Source of the DNA: Bacteroidia bacterium
Lineage (GTDB): Bacteria > Bacteroidota > Bacteroidia > SXHM01
Length of the DNA: 64,000 nt
Assembly: GCA_022072225.1 (NCBI GenBank)
Contig: JAJVIC010000009.1
Coordinates: 837,746-901,745, forward strand
Direction: 5' to 3'
Made by a program: the position numbers and the translations under genes. Position 1 is the first letter of the stretch, and each line of letters begins with the position of its first letter. The notes under the pieces are model-generated. The model was not told where the DNA came from and made no database searches. It saw only the letters and a list, made by a program, of their open reading frames with translations. Shown here piece by piece: positions 1-6,694 of the stretch.

Positions 1-27
1 TTAGAGAAACTTTATACCGACAGATAA
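1..27 (+). CDS. possible C-terminal tail of an upstream gene (partial)
   Basis: The first eight codons of frame 1 read LEKLYTDR and then a TAA stop at 25-27. This could be the end of the preceding gene of the pigment cluster, because the next 77 bases have no other coding signal and the acyl carrier protein follows on the same strand. Eight residues are too few to assign a family, and chance is a real alternative. Confidence 0.3.
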   Translation, partial: LEKLYTDR

Positions 28-43
28 TCCCCAAATTTTACGC

Positions 44-106
44 TTAACATTGGACATTGGACTTTTTAATATTTGACAATAAACTTTAGACCTTAAAACT
101 GAACAT
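44..106. repeat. degenerate heptamer run in the ACP leader
   Basis: Nine 7-nt units can be laid end to end with one slip of a single base: TTAACAT, TGGACAT, TGGACTT, then TTTAATA, TTTGACA, ATAAACT, TTAGACC, TTAAAAC, TGAACAT. The last unit runs into the ATG at 105. Two adjacent units share ACATTGG exactly; the rest are decayed. Same 7-nt periodicity as clusters elsewhere in the window. Confidence 0.45.
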
Positions 107-362
107 GGATGCACTAATTGCAAAACTGAAAACACAGATTATTGAACAACTGAACCTGGAAGGAGTTGCGCCTGATGATATTGATGCCGATTCTCCTTTG
201 TTTGGCGAAGGATTAGGTTTGGATTCCATTGACGCGCTTGAACTCATTGTTCTGCTTGAAAAAAATTACGGACTGAAAATTGAAAACCCTGCCGAAGGGA
301 AGAAAATTTTTTCAACTATCCGCAGCATTGCGGAATATATTACTGCCAACGGTAAGGCATAA
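105..362 (+). CDS. acyl carrier protein of a flexirubin/aryl-polyene type cluster
   Basis: An 85-residue acyl carrier protein. The phosphopantetheine attachment site is Ser41 in the motif GLGLDSIDALEL, followed by the usual acidic helix. It would carry the growing polyene chain as a thioester in the cytoplasm while the ketosynthases downstream extend it. The sequence GLDSID differs from the housekeeping AcpP motif (usually GADSLD), which fits a dedicated carrier. It is followed after 6 bases by a ketosynthase, a degenerate ketosynthase and, a little later, a dehydratase, the core set of resorcinol/aryl-polyene pathways. The product (flexirubin, aryl polyene or another resorcinol) cannot be decided because the aromatic starter and acyltransferase genes lie outside the window. 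Confidence 0.88.
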   Translation: MDALIAKLKTQIIEQLNLEGVAPDDIDADSPLFGEGLGLDSIDALELIVLLEKNYGLKIENPAEGKKIFSTIRSIAEYITANGKA

Positions 363-368
363 GGCTTA

Positions 369-1574
369 ATGGCTCAGCGTATTGCTATTACAGGGCTTGG
401 AATTATTTCTGCTATTGGTGACAATGTGCAGCAAAACCTGTCATCGCTTCGTACAAAAAAATCGGGCATAGGTTCTATTCAATACCTGCAAACGATTCAC
501 AAAGAACTTCCTATTGCAGAGGTAAAACACAGCGATGCAGAGTTGCTGAAACTTGCCGGAATAAAAGAAGATTCCGGCTATACACGCACCGCGCTTCTAG
601 GTATGATTGCCGCAAGGGAAGCTTTTGAAAATTCGGGAGGAAATAATAACGGAGGCAAAAGAACCGCACTTATTTCGGCTACCACTGTTGGCGGAATGGG
701 CAGCACCGAAAAATTTTACCTCGATTACATAGACCTGAGCAAATCGGGTGATTTTGAAAAATATGTAGATGCCCACGACTGTGGCGACAGTGCAGAAAAA
801 ATTGCCGACAGCCTCGGCATAAAGGATTTCATTACATCCATTAACACCGCTTGCTCATCGTCTGCAAACGCGCTAATGCTTGGTGCTCGTTTAATAAGAC
901 ATGGAATTGTGGACAGAGTAGTGGCAGGCGGAGTTGACCCGCTCACCAAATTCACCATTAACGGTTTTAATACGCTTATGATTTTGGATAAAGAGTATTG
1001 CAAACCTTTTGATAAAAACCGCACAGGACTTACACTTGGTGAAGGTGCAGGTTTTGTAGTTTTGGAAAAGTTGGAAGATGCTCAACGTGAAAGCAAAACA
1101 GTTTACTGCGAACTTGCAGGTTATGCCAATACTTGCGATGCCTATCATCAAACAGCTTCTTCGCCCGAAGGAACAGGAGCATTTCTTTCTATGAGCAAGG
1201 CTCTTGCACTCAGCGGTCTGAAACCCGAAAATATTGATTATGTGAATGTACACGGAACGGCAACCCAAATAAATGATTTAAGTGAAGGTAACGCCATGAT
1301 TCGGCTTTTTGAAGGTAATGTTCCGAAGTTCAGTTCTACAAAAAGTTATACCGGACATACACTGGGCGCAGCCGGTGGTATTGAAGCAGTTTTTTCTGCG
1401 CTTGCCATTCATCACAATATTATTTTCCCAAATCTTAATTTCAGTGAAAAAATGGAAGAGTTTAATTTGGTTCCGGTAACTGAAGTGATAGAAAATGCAG
1501 GAGTGAAAAATGTGCTTTCCAATTCATTCGGTTTTGGCGGAAATAATACTTCATTGGTTTTTTCAAAAATATGA
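369..1574 (+). CDS. beta-ketoacyl-ACP synthase, FabF-like, pigment cluster
   Basis: A 401-residue KAS II type ketosynthase with a complete catalytic set: nucleophile Cys162 in NTACSSSA, His295 in NVHGTAT, Lys325 and His330 in KSYTGHTLGAAGG. It would condense malonyl-ACP with the acyl chain on the neighbouring carrier protein. Its length is normal for FabF. The ATG lies 6 bases after the carrier stop, and its own stop overlaps the next start in an ATGA arrangement, so translation is probably coupled with the degenerate partner downstream. The pairing of an active ketosynthase with an inactive homologue is the heterodimer pattern of type II polyketide and aryl-polyene systems (KS plus chain-length factor). 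Confidence 0.9.
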   Translation: MAQRIAITGLGIISAIGDNVQQNLSSLRTKKSGIGSIQYLQTIHKELPIAEVKHSDAELLKLAGIKEDSGYTRTALLGMIAAREAFENSGGNNNGGKRTALISATTVGGMGSTEKFYLDYIDLSKSGDFEKYVDAHDCGDSAEKIADSLGIKDFITSINTACSSSANALMLGARLIRHGIVDRVVAGGVDPLTKFTINGFNTLMILDKEYCKPFDKNRTGLTLGEGAGFVVLEKLEDAQRESKTVYCELAGYANTCDAYHQTASSPEGTGAFLSMSKALALSGLKPENIDYVNVHGTATQINDLSEGNAMIRLFEGNVPKFSSTKSYTGHTLGAAGGIEAVFSALAIHHNIIFPNLNFSEKMEEFNLVPVTEVIENAGVKNVLSNSFGFGGNNTSLVFSKI

Positions 1575-2638
1575 AGGCATATATCAGAGGCATAGGAAAT
1601 ATTTCACCGCAGAAAACTTTTACCAAAGAGGAGTTTCTGGAGAATGTTGTTTCCTATAACAATAACAATATGCTCTTTTGTATTGATCCGGTTTATAAAG
1701 AATACATCAACCCTTTGCAATTGCGAAGAATGAGCCGCACGTTGCGCATGGGCGTTACAGCAGCTAAAATCTGTTTACAGGATTCGGGAGTTGAAATGCC
1801 CGATGCAGTTATTACAGGAACCGGTTTCGGGTGTATTGAAGACACCGAAAAATTTCTTCTTGCTCTTTTGCATAACAATGAACAACAACTGACACCTACA
1901 GCTTTTATGCAAAGCACCCACAATACAATCAGCGGGCAGGTTGCAATAATGCTGAAGTGTAAAGAATACAACAGCACGTATGTTAATCGCGGTTTTTCGT
2001 TTGAAACAGCTTTACTCGACAGCCTTATGCTTATTGAGGAAAAAAATGCGCACAATGTGTTGTTAGGTGGTTTTGATGAAAACACACTGAACCTGCATGC
2101 AACTACCTCCCGTTTGGGCCATTGGAAAAAAGAAAATATCAATTCGTTGGAATTGCTGAATAGTAAAACTCCGGGTTCTGTTTCGGGTGAAGGTGCTGCT
2201 TTTTTTATGCTTACCGATAAGCCGGATGAAAATAATTATGCTTTGCTCAAAGGACTTTCAATGCTGTATAAGCCTGAAAATAAAAGTGAAGTTGAACAGC
2301 ATCTGAGTAATTTTCTGAAAAGCAATAATCTTTCTCCAAATAATATTGATTTGGTGGTTTATGGTATAAATGGTGATGTGCGCACAGATCATGTTTACTA
2401 TCACTTGCGTGATACATTATTCAGCGAAAATGCGGGAGCTTATTTTAAACATCTTTGCGGAGATTACTATACAGCATCTGCTTTTGCACTGTGGCTCTCG
2501 GCAAATGCCATAAAAAAACAAGTTATTCCCGAAGCAGTAAAACTTGGCAAAGCACCATCAGGAGACTTGAAAAATATTCTTATCGTTAATCATTACCGCG
2601 ATATTAATTATTCGTTCATGCTGGTTTCACAATGTTGA
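1571..2638 (+). CDS. degenerate ketosynthase (chain-length-factor-like partner)
   Basis: A 355-residue thiolase-fold protein aligned with the preceding ketosynthase but lacking every catalytic residue. Where the active enzyme has NTACSSSA this one reads NRGFSFET (residues 139-146), so Phe142 replaces the cysteine. The first histidine motif has become VVYGINGD, and KxxxGH has become KHLCGD, so both histidines are lost while the lysine stays. It cannot condense chains itself. By analogy with chain-length factors of type II systems and the second ketosynthase of aryl-polyene clusters, it probably forms a heterodimer with the gene upstream, with which it shares an ATGA overlap, and sets chain length. 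It overlaps the next gene by 7 bases. Confidence 0.82.
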   Translation: MKAYIRGIGNISPQKTFTKEEFLENVVSYNNNNMLFCIDPVYKEYINPLQLRRMSRTLRMGVTAAKICLQDSGVEMPDAVITGTGFGCIEDTEKFLLALLHNNEQQLTPTAFMQSTHNTISGQVAIMLKCKEYNSTYVNRGFSFETALLDSLMLIEEKNAHNVLLGGFDENTLNLHATTSRLGHWKKENINSLELLNSKTPGSVSGEGAAFFMLTDKPDENNYALLKGLSMLYKPENKSEVEQHLSNFLKSNNLSPNNIDLVVYGINGDVRTDHVYYHLRDTLFSENAGAYFKHLCGDYYTASAFALWLSANAIKKQVIPEAVKLGKAPSGDLKNILIVNHYRDINYSFMLVSQC

Positions 2639-3405
2639 ATCACCGAAGTGTTAATTTAATTTTTCCATTACTGTTTATTCTGTTGCTTACTCTTGATTTA
2701 AAGATAGGCATCAGCAACTGGTTTTATCCTGCGCTCGTTTTAGTAAAACTTGGCATCATGTTCTGGGGCTCCTATTTTGTCAACTCAAACTATCATATAA
2801 AAACGCTGTGTGAAGTTAAGAAGGATAAAAAAGAGATAGCCATTACGTTTGATGACGGACCGGATAAAAACGTAACTCCTGCTTTGCTGGAGGTGCTTAA
2901 CAAGCACCATGCAAAAGCAGCATTTTTCTGTATTGGCAGGAAAATTGAAGGCAACGAAGCCGTGCTAAAGAAAATTGATTCTGAAGGACATATAATAGGA
3001 AATCACAGTTTCTCACATTCTAACTTCTTTGATTTTTTTACTGCCGGAAAGATGAAACGTGAATTTGAGCAATCGGATAAACTTGTTTTTGAAGCAATAG
3101 GCAAACAAATGAATTTTTATCGTCCGCCTTACGGAATTACTACCCCTGCAATGAAGAAAGCAGTAAAGGAAAAACAATACGAAACCATTGGCTGGAGTGT
3201 TCGCTCCATGGATTCGATGCAGAAAAATGAACAGAAACTAATGAACAAACTCACAGCCCAATTAAAACCGGGTGCAGTTTTTTTATTTCACGATACATGG
3301 GCGGGTATTGTACCTTTGATTGATAAATTTTTAACCGAAGCAAAAGAGCAGGGATATAAAGTTGTTCGTCCGGATGAGTTGTTTAAAGTAAAAGCCTATA
3401 AATAG
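2632..3405 (+). CDS. polysaccharide deacetylase (NodB domain), membrane-anchored
   Basis: A 257-residue NodB-family carbohydrate esterase. Two hydrophobic segments (about residues 8-22 and 30-50) anchor it. The metal and base motif TFDDGP lies at 72-77, HSFSH supplies His125 and His129, RPPYG (about 164-168) forms the active-site wall, and LFHDTW (about 219-223) supplies the C-terminal histidine, so all five NodB motifs look intact. It would remove N-acetyl groups from a glycan or act on a related amide or ester. It starts inside the last codons of the degenerate ketosynthase, so it belongs to the same operon; why a pigment operon needs it is not evident from the sequence. It may modify an anchoring lipid or glycan. 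Confidence 0.85.
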   Translation: MLNHRSVNLIFPLLFILLLTLDLKIGISNWFYPALVLVKLGIMFWGSYFVNSNYHIKTLCEVKKDKKEIAITFDDGPDKNVTPALLEVLNKHHAKAAFFCIGRKIEGNEAVLKKIDSEGHIIGNHSFSHSNFFDFFTAGKMKREFEQSDKLVFEAIGKQMNFYRPPYGITTPAMKKAVKEKQYETIGWSVRSMDSMQKNEQKLMNKLTAQLKPGAVFLFHDTWAGIVPLIDKFLTEAKEQGYKVVRPDELFKVKAYK

Positions 3406-3433
3406 AGTCGGTAGTCCATAGACCATAGTCGTT
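3406..3433. repeat. four heptamers directly before the LolA-like gene
   Basis: Four 7-nt units in register, AGTCGGT, AGTCCAT, AGACCAT and AGTCGTT, begin at the deacetylase stop codon and end at the base before the ATG at 3434. Consensus is AGtCcaT. Confidence 0.6.
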
Positions 3434-4084
3434 ATGAGTATATTTAATTTCAGATTTTATTTCTTTACTGCCTATTGCCTTCTGCTTACTGTCTATTCTT
3501 ATGCTCAGTATCCTGGCTATAAGTCAGTATCTGATGCAACTACATTCAGAAAGAAAGCGCAGGAATACACCAGGAAAACCAATTCGTTAGAAAGTGATTT
3601 TAAGCAAGTGAAACACCTTTCCATGCTTACTGAAAACAGTGTGAGCAAGGGAAAGTTTTGGTTCAAAAAAGACAACCTTTTGCGGTGGGAATACAAAGAA
3701 CCTGTTCAGTATTTAATTGTGTTGAACAGCGGAAAAGCCTACATCAAAGACAACGGAAAAGTGCGGAAGTTTGACATGAACAGTAACCGCATTTTCAGGC
3801 AGGTGAATGAACTGATGCTGGCAGCAGTAAAAGGTGATATTTTGGAAAGTGCTGATTATAAAATCACATATTTTGAAGGAACAGATTCATTTCTTGCTGA
3901 ACTTTTACCCTTGCAAAAAAACATGAAAGAGTATGTAAAAAACATCCTGATTTATTTTGACAAGAAAGACTTTTCGGTTATAAAATTCAGGATGACAGAA
4001 TTGTCGGGCGATTACACAGAGGTTGAGTTTGGTAATAAGAAGGCTAATATTTCGTTGGAAAGCGGCATATTTACAGGTAATTAA
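3434..4084 (+). CDS. LolA-like outer-membrane lipoprotein carrier
   Basis: A 216-residue periplasmic protein with a signal peptide ending near residue 25 (SYAQ). The mature part has the LolA/LolB pattern: an N-terminal helix, then KGKFWFKKDNLLRWEYKEP (about 75-93), which matches the conserved 'rPgkfRWey.kP' strand of LolA, and alternating beta strands to the end. LolA carries lipoproteins or other lipidic cargo across the periplasm; copies embedded in aryl-polyene clusters are thought to move the pigment lipid to the outer membrane. The codons of the signal peptide are largely five 7-nt repeats (3466-3500). It follows the deacetylase after 28 bases, all of them heptamers, and precedes the dehydratase by 9 bases. 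Confidence 0.82.
   Translation: MSIFNFRFYFFTAYCLLLTVYSYAQYPGYKSVSDATTFRKKAQEYTRKTNSLESDFKQVKHLSMLTENSVSKGKFWFKKDNLLRWEYKEPVQYLIVLNSGKAYIKDNGKVRKFDMNSNRIFRQVNELMLAAVKGDILESADYKITYFEGTDSFLAELLPLQKNMKEYVKNILIYFDKKDFSVIKFRMTELSGDYTEVEFGNKKANISLESGIFTGN
3466..3500. repeat. five heptamers inside the LolA signal peptide
   Basis: Units TACTGCC, TATTGCC, TTCTGCT, TACTGTC and TATTCTT lie end to end, covering codons for TAYCLLLTVYS, the hydrophobic core of the signal peptide. The same unit family (TACTGCY) recurs in the SurA signal peptide at 30245-30279. Confidence 0.72.
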
Positions 4085-4093
4085 TTTTAAAAT

Positions 4094-4471
4094 ATGCTTG
4101 AGCAGATTGATTTTTACTCTTTAAAGAATTCTACAATTTCTGAACCAGGCAAGTTCCTGGCTGAGATTGAACTGAATGCTACGCATGATATTTTCAAAGG
4201 TCATTTCCCTGATAATCCTGTTGTACCGGGTGTTTGTTTGATGCAGATTTCAAAAGAGATGCTGGAGAAATCACTAAATGTAACCACACACTTAATCCAA
4301 TCCCCGCAGGTTAAATTTCTGACTGTGGTTGACCCTACGGTTGATGCTGTTTTGAATGTTGCTTTAGAAACCAAAGAACAGGAAGGATTGATTTCTGCAA
4401 ACGCTGTAATCTCTGCCGGAGAAAAAGTATTTTTTAAGTTTAAGGGAATTTTCAAAAGAGATAATGACTGA
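4094..4471 (+). CDS. 3-hydroxyacyl-ACP dehydratase-like protein (ApeI/FabZ hot-dog fold)
   Basis: A 125-residue single hot-dog domain with the FabZ/FabA signature HDIFKGHFPDNPVVPGV (residues 31-47), including catalytic His37. It would remove water from 3-hydroxyacyl-ACP so that the conjugated polyene forms. At the place where FabZ has a catalytic glutamate (PGVxxxE) the sequence is PGVCLMQ, so Gln51 occupies that position; either this is normal for the pigment-specific subfamily or activity is altered. Length is slightly short for FabZ (about 140-150). It overlaps the following S46 peptidase gene by 8 bases, but that peptidase is unlikely to take part in pigment synthesis. Confidence 0.82.
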   Translation: MLEQIDFYSLKNSTISEPGKFLAEIELNATHDIFKGHFPDNPVVPGVCLMQISKEMLEKSLNVTTHLIQSPQVKFLTVVDPTVDAVLNVALETKEQEGLISANAVISAGEKVFFKFKGIFKRDND

Positions 4472-6650
4472 ATTTTTCCTGCGTTCTCTGCTCTTCTGTG
4501 TTCTCTGCGTGAAACTCACAGTTGCATTCGCAGATGAAGGAATGTGGGTGCCCATGTTTCTAAGCAAGTATAATGAGGCAGATATGCAAAGCAAAGGTTT
4601 GAAACTTTCTGCAGAGGATATTTACAGCGTTAATCATGCAAGTCTTAAAGATGCGGTGGTGCAGTTTGGTGGCGGTTGCACGGGAGAACTGATTTCAGCG
4701 CAAGGATTATTGCTTACTAATCATCACTGCGGGCGAAGCAGAGTGCAGTCGCACAGCACGCTGGAAAATAATTACCTCGAAAACGGTTATTGGGCAATGA
4801 AGCGCAGCGAAGAACTTTCTAATCCCGGGTTGACAGTTACTTTTCTGGTGCGCATGGAAGATGTTACTTCAGAAGTATTAAATAATCTTACTTCTGAAAT
4901 GACCGAAGCAGAACGTTATCTTATTATTGAAAAAGCATCAAAAGCCTTGGAGAAAAAAATGGTGGAAGGCACACACTATGAAGCAAAGGTGAAAGAGTTT
5001 TTCGGTGGTAATGAATACTACATTTTTATAACTGAAACATTTAAAGATGTGCGTTTGGTTGGAGCACCGCCTTATTCCATTGGCAATTTTGGTGGTGATA
5101 CCGACAACTGGATTTGGCCACGCCACACCGGTGATTTTTCGTTGTTCCGCATTTATGCAGATAGTCTGAACAGACCGGCAGAATATTCACCTGACAATGT
5201 TCCTTACAAACCGAAGAAGCATTTTGAGATTTCAATGAGGGAATTGAAAGAAGGAGATTTTACAATGGTATTTGGTTTTCCGGGGAGAACGCAGGAATAC
5301 CTGACTTCTTTTGCTGTAAAGCAATTAGTAGAAGAAGAAGACCCGCTGAAAATTTCTATCCGTGAGAAGCGGCTTGCTGTTATGGAAAAAGCAATGGATT
5401 CCGACCCGCAGGTAAAACTGAACCTTACATCAAAATATGCAGGCATCAGCAATTACTATAAGAAGTATATGGGCGAGAGCAGAGGTCTTAAAAAAGTAAA
5501 TGCTGTCCAGAAAAAGCAAGAGTTGGAAAAACGATTTGGGGAATGGGTGAATGCAGATGAGAACAGAAAAGTGAAATATGCGAACCTCTTGCCGGAATTA
5601 GAAAATACTTACAATGAGTTTGCGCCTTACAATCAGGGTATGGTGTTGTATAATGAAGCATTTACTACGCTCGATTTTGTTACCTACGTTAATAGTTTTG
5701 CCAAACTTTCTGAATTGCTTAAGAGTGGTGTAAAGAGGGAAGTATTAAAAGTTGAAGTGGAGAAGCAGGTAAAATATGCGCGTTCTTTTTTAAAAAACTA
5801 TAATCGTTCTGTTGATTTAGAATCTGCTAAAAATCAAATTAAGGATATCATTAAATACATGCCGGAAATATTAACTGGAAAGCAGAATAAGAAACTCAAT
5901 AAGGATAGTAATAAATATATTACATCACTGTTTTCGACTAGTTTGCTTGACTCTCTCGAATCTATTGCAGCTTTATATGAATTAATAGAAAGAAGAACTC
6001 ATTATCTATATCCTGATACAATAAAACTAGAAAACGGATTTGGTGCAAATGATTTAGCATTTCAATTTGTATCAACTGTTACACAAAACTTCAAAGAAAA
6101 TATCTACCCCAACTATGTAAAACTTGATATTAAACTCGACAGCCTCAACCGCATTTATACTCAAGCACTGCGTGAGATGCAAACGGATAAACTGTTTTAT
6201 CCCGATGCTAATTCAACACTCCGGTTAAGTTATGGCAAGGTGGAGGGCTATGCTCCTAATGATAGTGTTACCTACATTCCATTCAGCAATCTTGATGAGC
6301 TTATTGCAAAAGAAAATCCCAACGATAAAGAGTTTGTTGTTCCTGCAAAACTGAAGGAGCTTTATCAGAAAAAGGATTATGGAGAATATGCCGTAAACGG
6401 AACGGTGCCTGTTTGTTTTATTGCTTCCAATCACACAACAGGCGGTAACTCGGGAAGTCCGGTGCTGAATGCACAAGGGCAATTGATAGGCACCAACTTC
6501 GACCGCAACTGGGAGGGCACGGCTGCCGATGTGATGTATGACCCTACGCAGGCAAGAAATATTTCGGTTGACATCAGATATACATTATTTATCATTGATA
6601 AATTTGCAGGCGCAAAATATCTTTTAGATGAAATGAAGATTGTGAAATAA
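4464..6650 (+). CDS. S46 family dipeptidyl-peptidase, DPP11-like
   Basis: A 728-residue secreted serine peptidase of family S46, found mainly in Bacteroidota and some Proteobacteria. The signal peptide is followed by DEGMWVP, the usual mature start of the family. Trypsin-like catalytic residues are visible: TNHHCG (His87/His88), Asp224 in RHTGDF, and Ser663 in GGNSGSPV. These enzymes cut dipeptides from peptide N-termini in the periplasm or at the surface. The residue 18 positions after the catalytic serine decides P1 preference; here the motif is FDRNWEG, giving Arg681. In characterised members Arg at this place marks DPP11 (Asp/Glu at P1) and Gly marks DPP7. The gene overlaps the dehydratase by 8 bases, which may only reflect compaction. 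Confidence 0.9.
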   Translation: MTEFFLRSLLFCVLCVKLTVAFADEGMWVPMFLSKYNEADMQSKGLKLSAEDIYSVNHASLKDAVVQFGGGCTGELISAQGLLLTNHHCGRSRVQSHSTLENNYLENGYWAMKRSEELSNPGLTVTFLVRMEDVTSEVLNNLTSEMTEAERYLIIEKASKALEKKMVEGTHYEAKVKEFFGGNEYYIFITETFKDVRLVGAPPYSIGNFGGDTDNWIWPRHTGDFSLFRIYADSLNRPAEYSPDNVPYKPKKHFEISMRELKEGDFTMVFGFPGRTQEYLTSFAVKQLVEEEDPLKISIREKRLAVMEKAMDSDPQVKLNLTSKYAGISNYYKKYMGESRGLKKVNAVQKKQELEKRFGEWVNADENRKVKYANLLPELENTYNEFAPYNQGMVLYNEAFTTLDFVTYVNSFAKLSELLKSGVKREVLKVEVEKQVKYARSFLKNYNRSVDLESAKNQIKDIIKYMPEILTGKQNKKLNKDSNKYITSLFSTSLLDSLESIAALYELIERRTHYLYPDTIKLENGFGANDLAFQFVSTVTQNFKENIYPNYVKLDIKLDSLNRIYTQALREMQTDKLFYPDANSTLRLSYGKVEGYAPNDSVTYIPFSNLDELIAKENPNDKEFVVPAKLKELYQKKDYGEYAVNGTVPVCFIASNHTTGGNSGSPVLNAQGQLIGTNFDRNWEGTAADVMYDPTQARNISVDIRYTLFIIDKFAGAKYLLDEMKIVK

Positions 6651-6654
6651 ACAC

Positions 6655-6690
6655 CCCTCCAAACCTCCCCAAAGTGGAGGCTTTTTGACA
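6655..6690. repeat. palindromic repeat / possible terminator between S46 and WG genes
   Basis: The stretch after the S46 stop contains CCTCC and GGAGG arms (CCTCCCCAAAGTGGAGG) followed by CTTTTT, which could end transcription. It also resembles the dispersed cccctccaaacctcccc-type repeats common between Bacteroidota genes, and two related palindromes sit inside the next gene. Confidence 0.45.
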
Positions 6691-6694
6691 AAAC

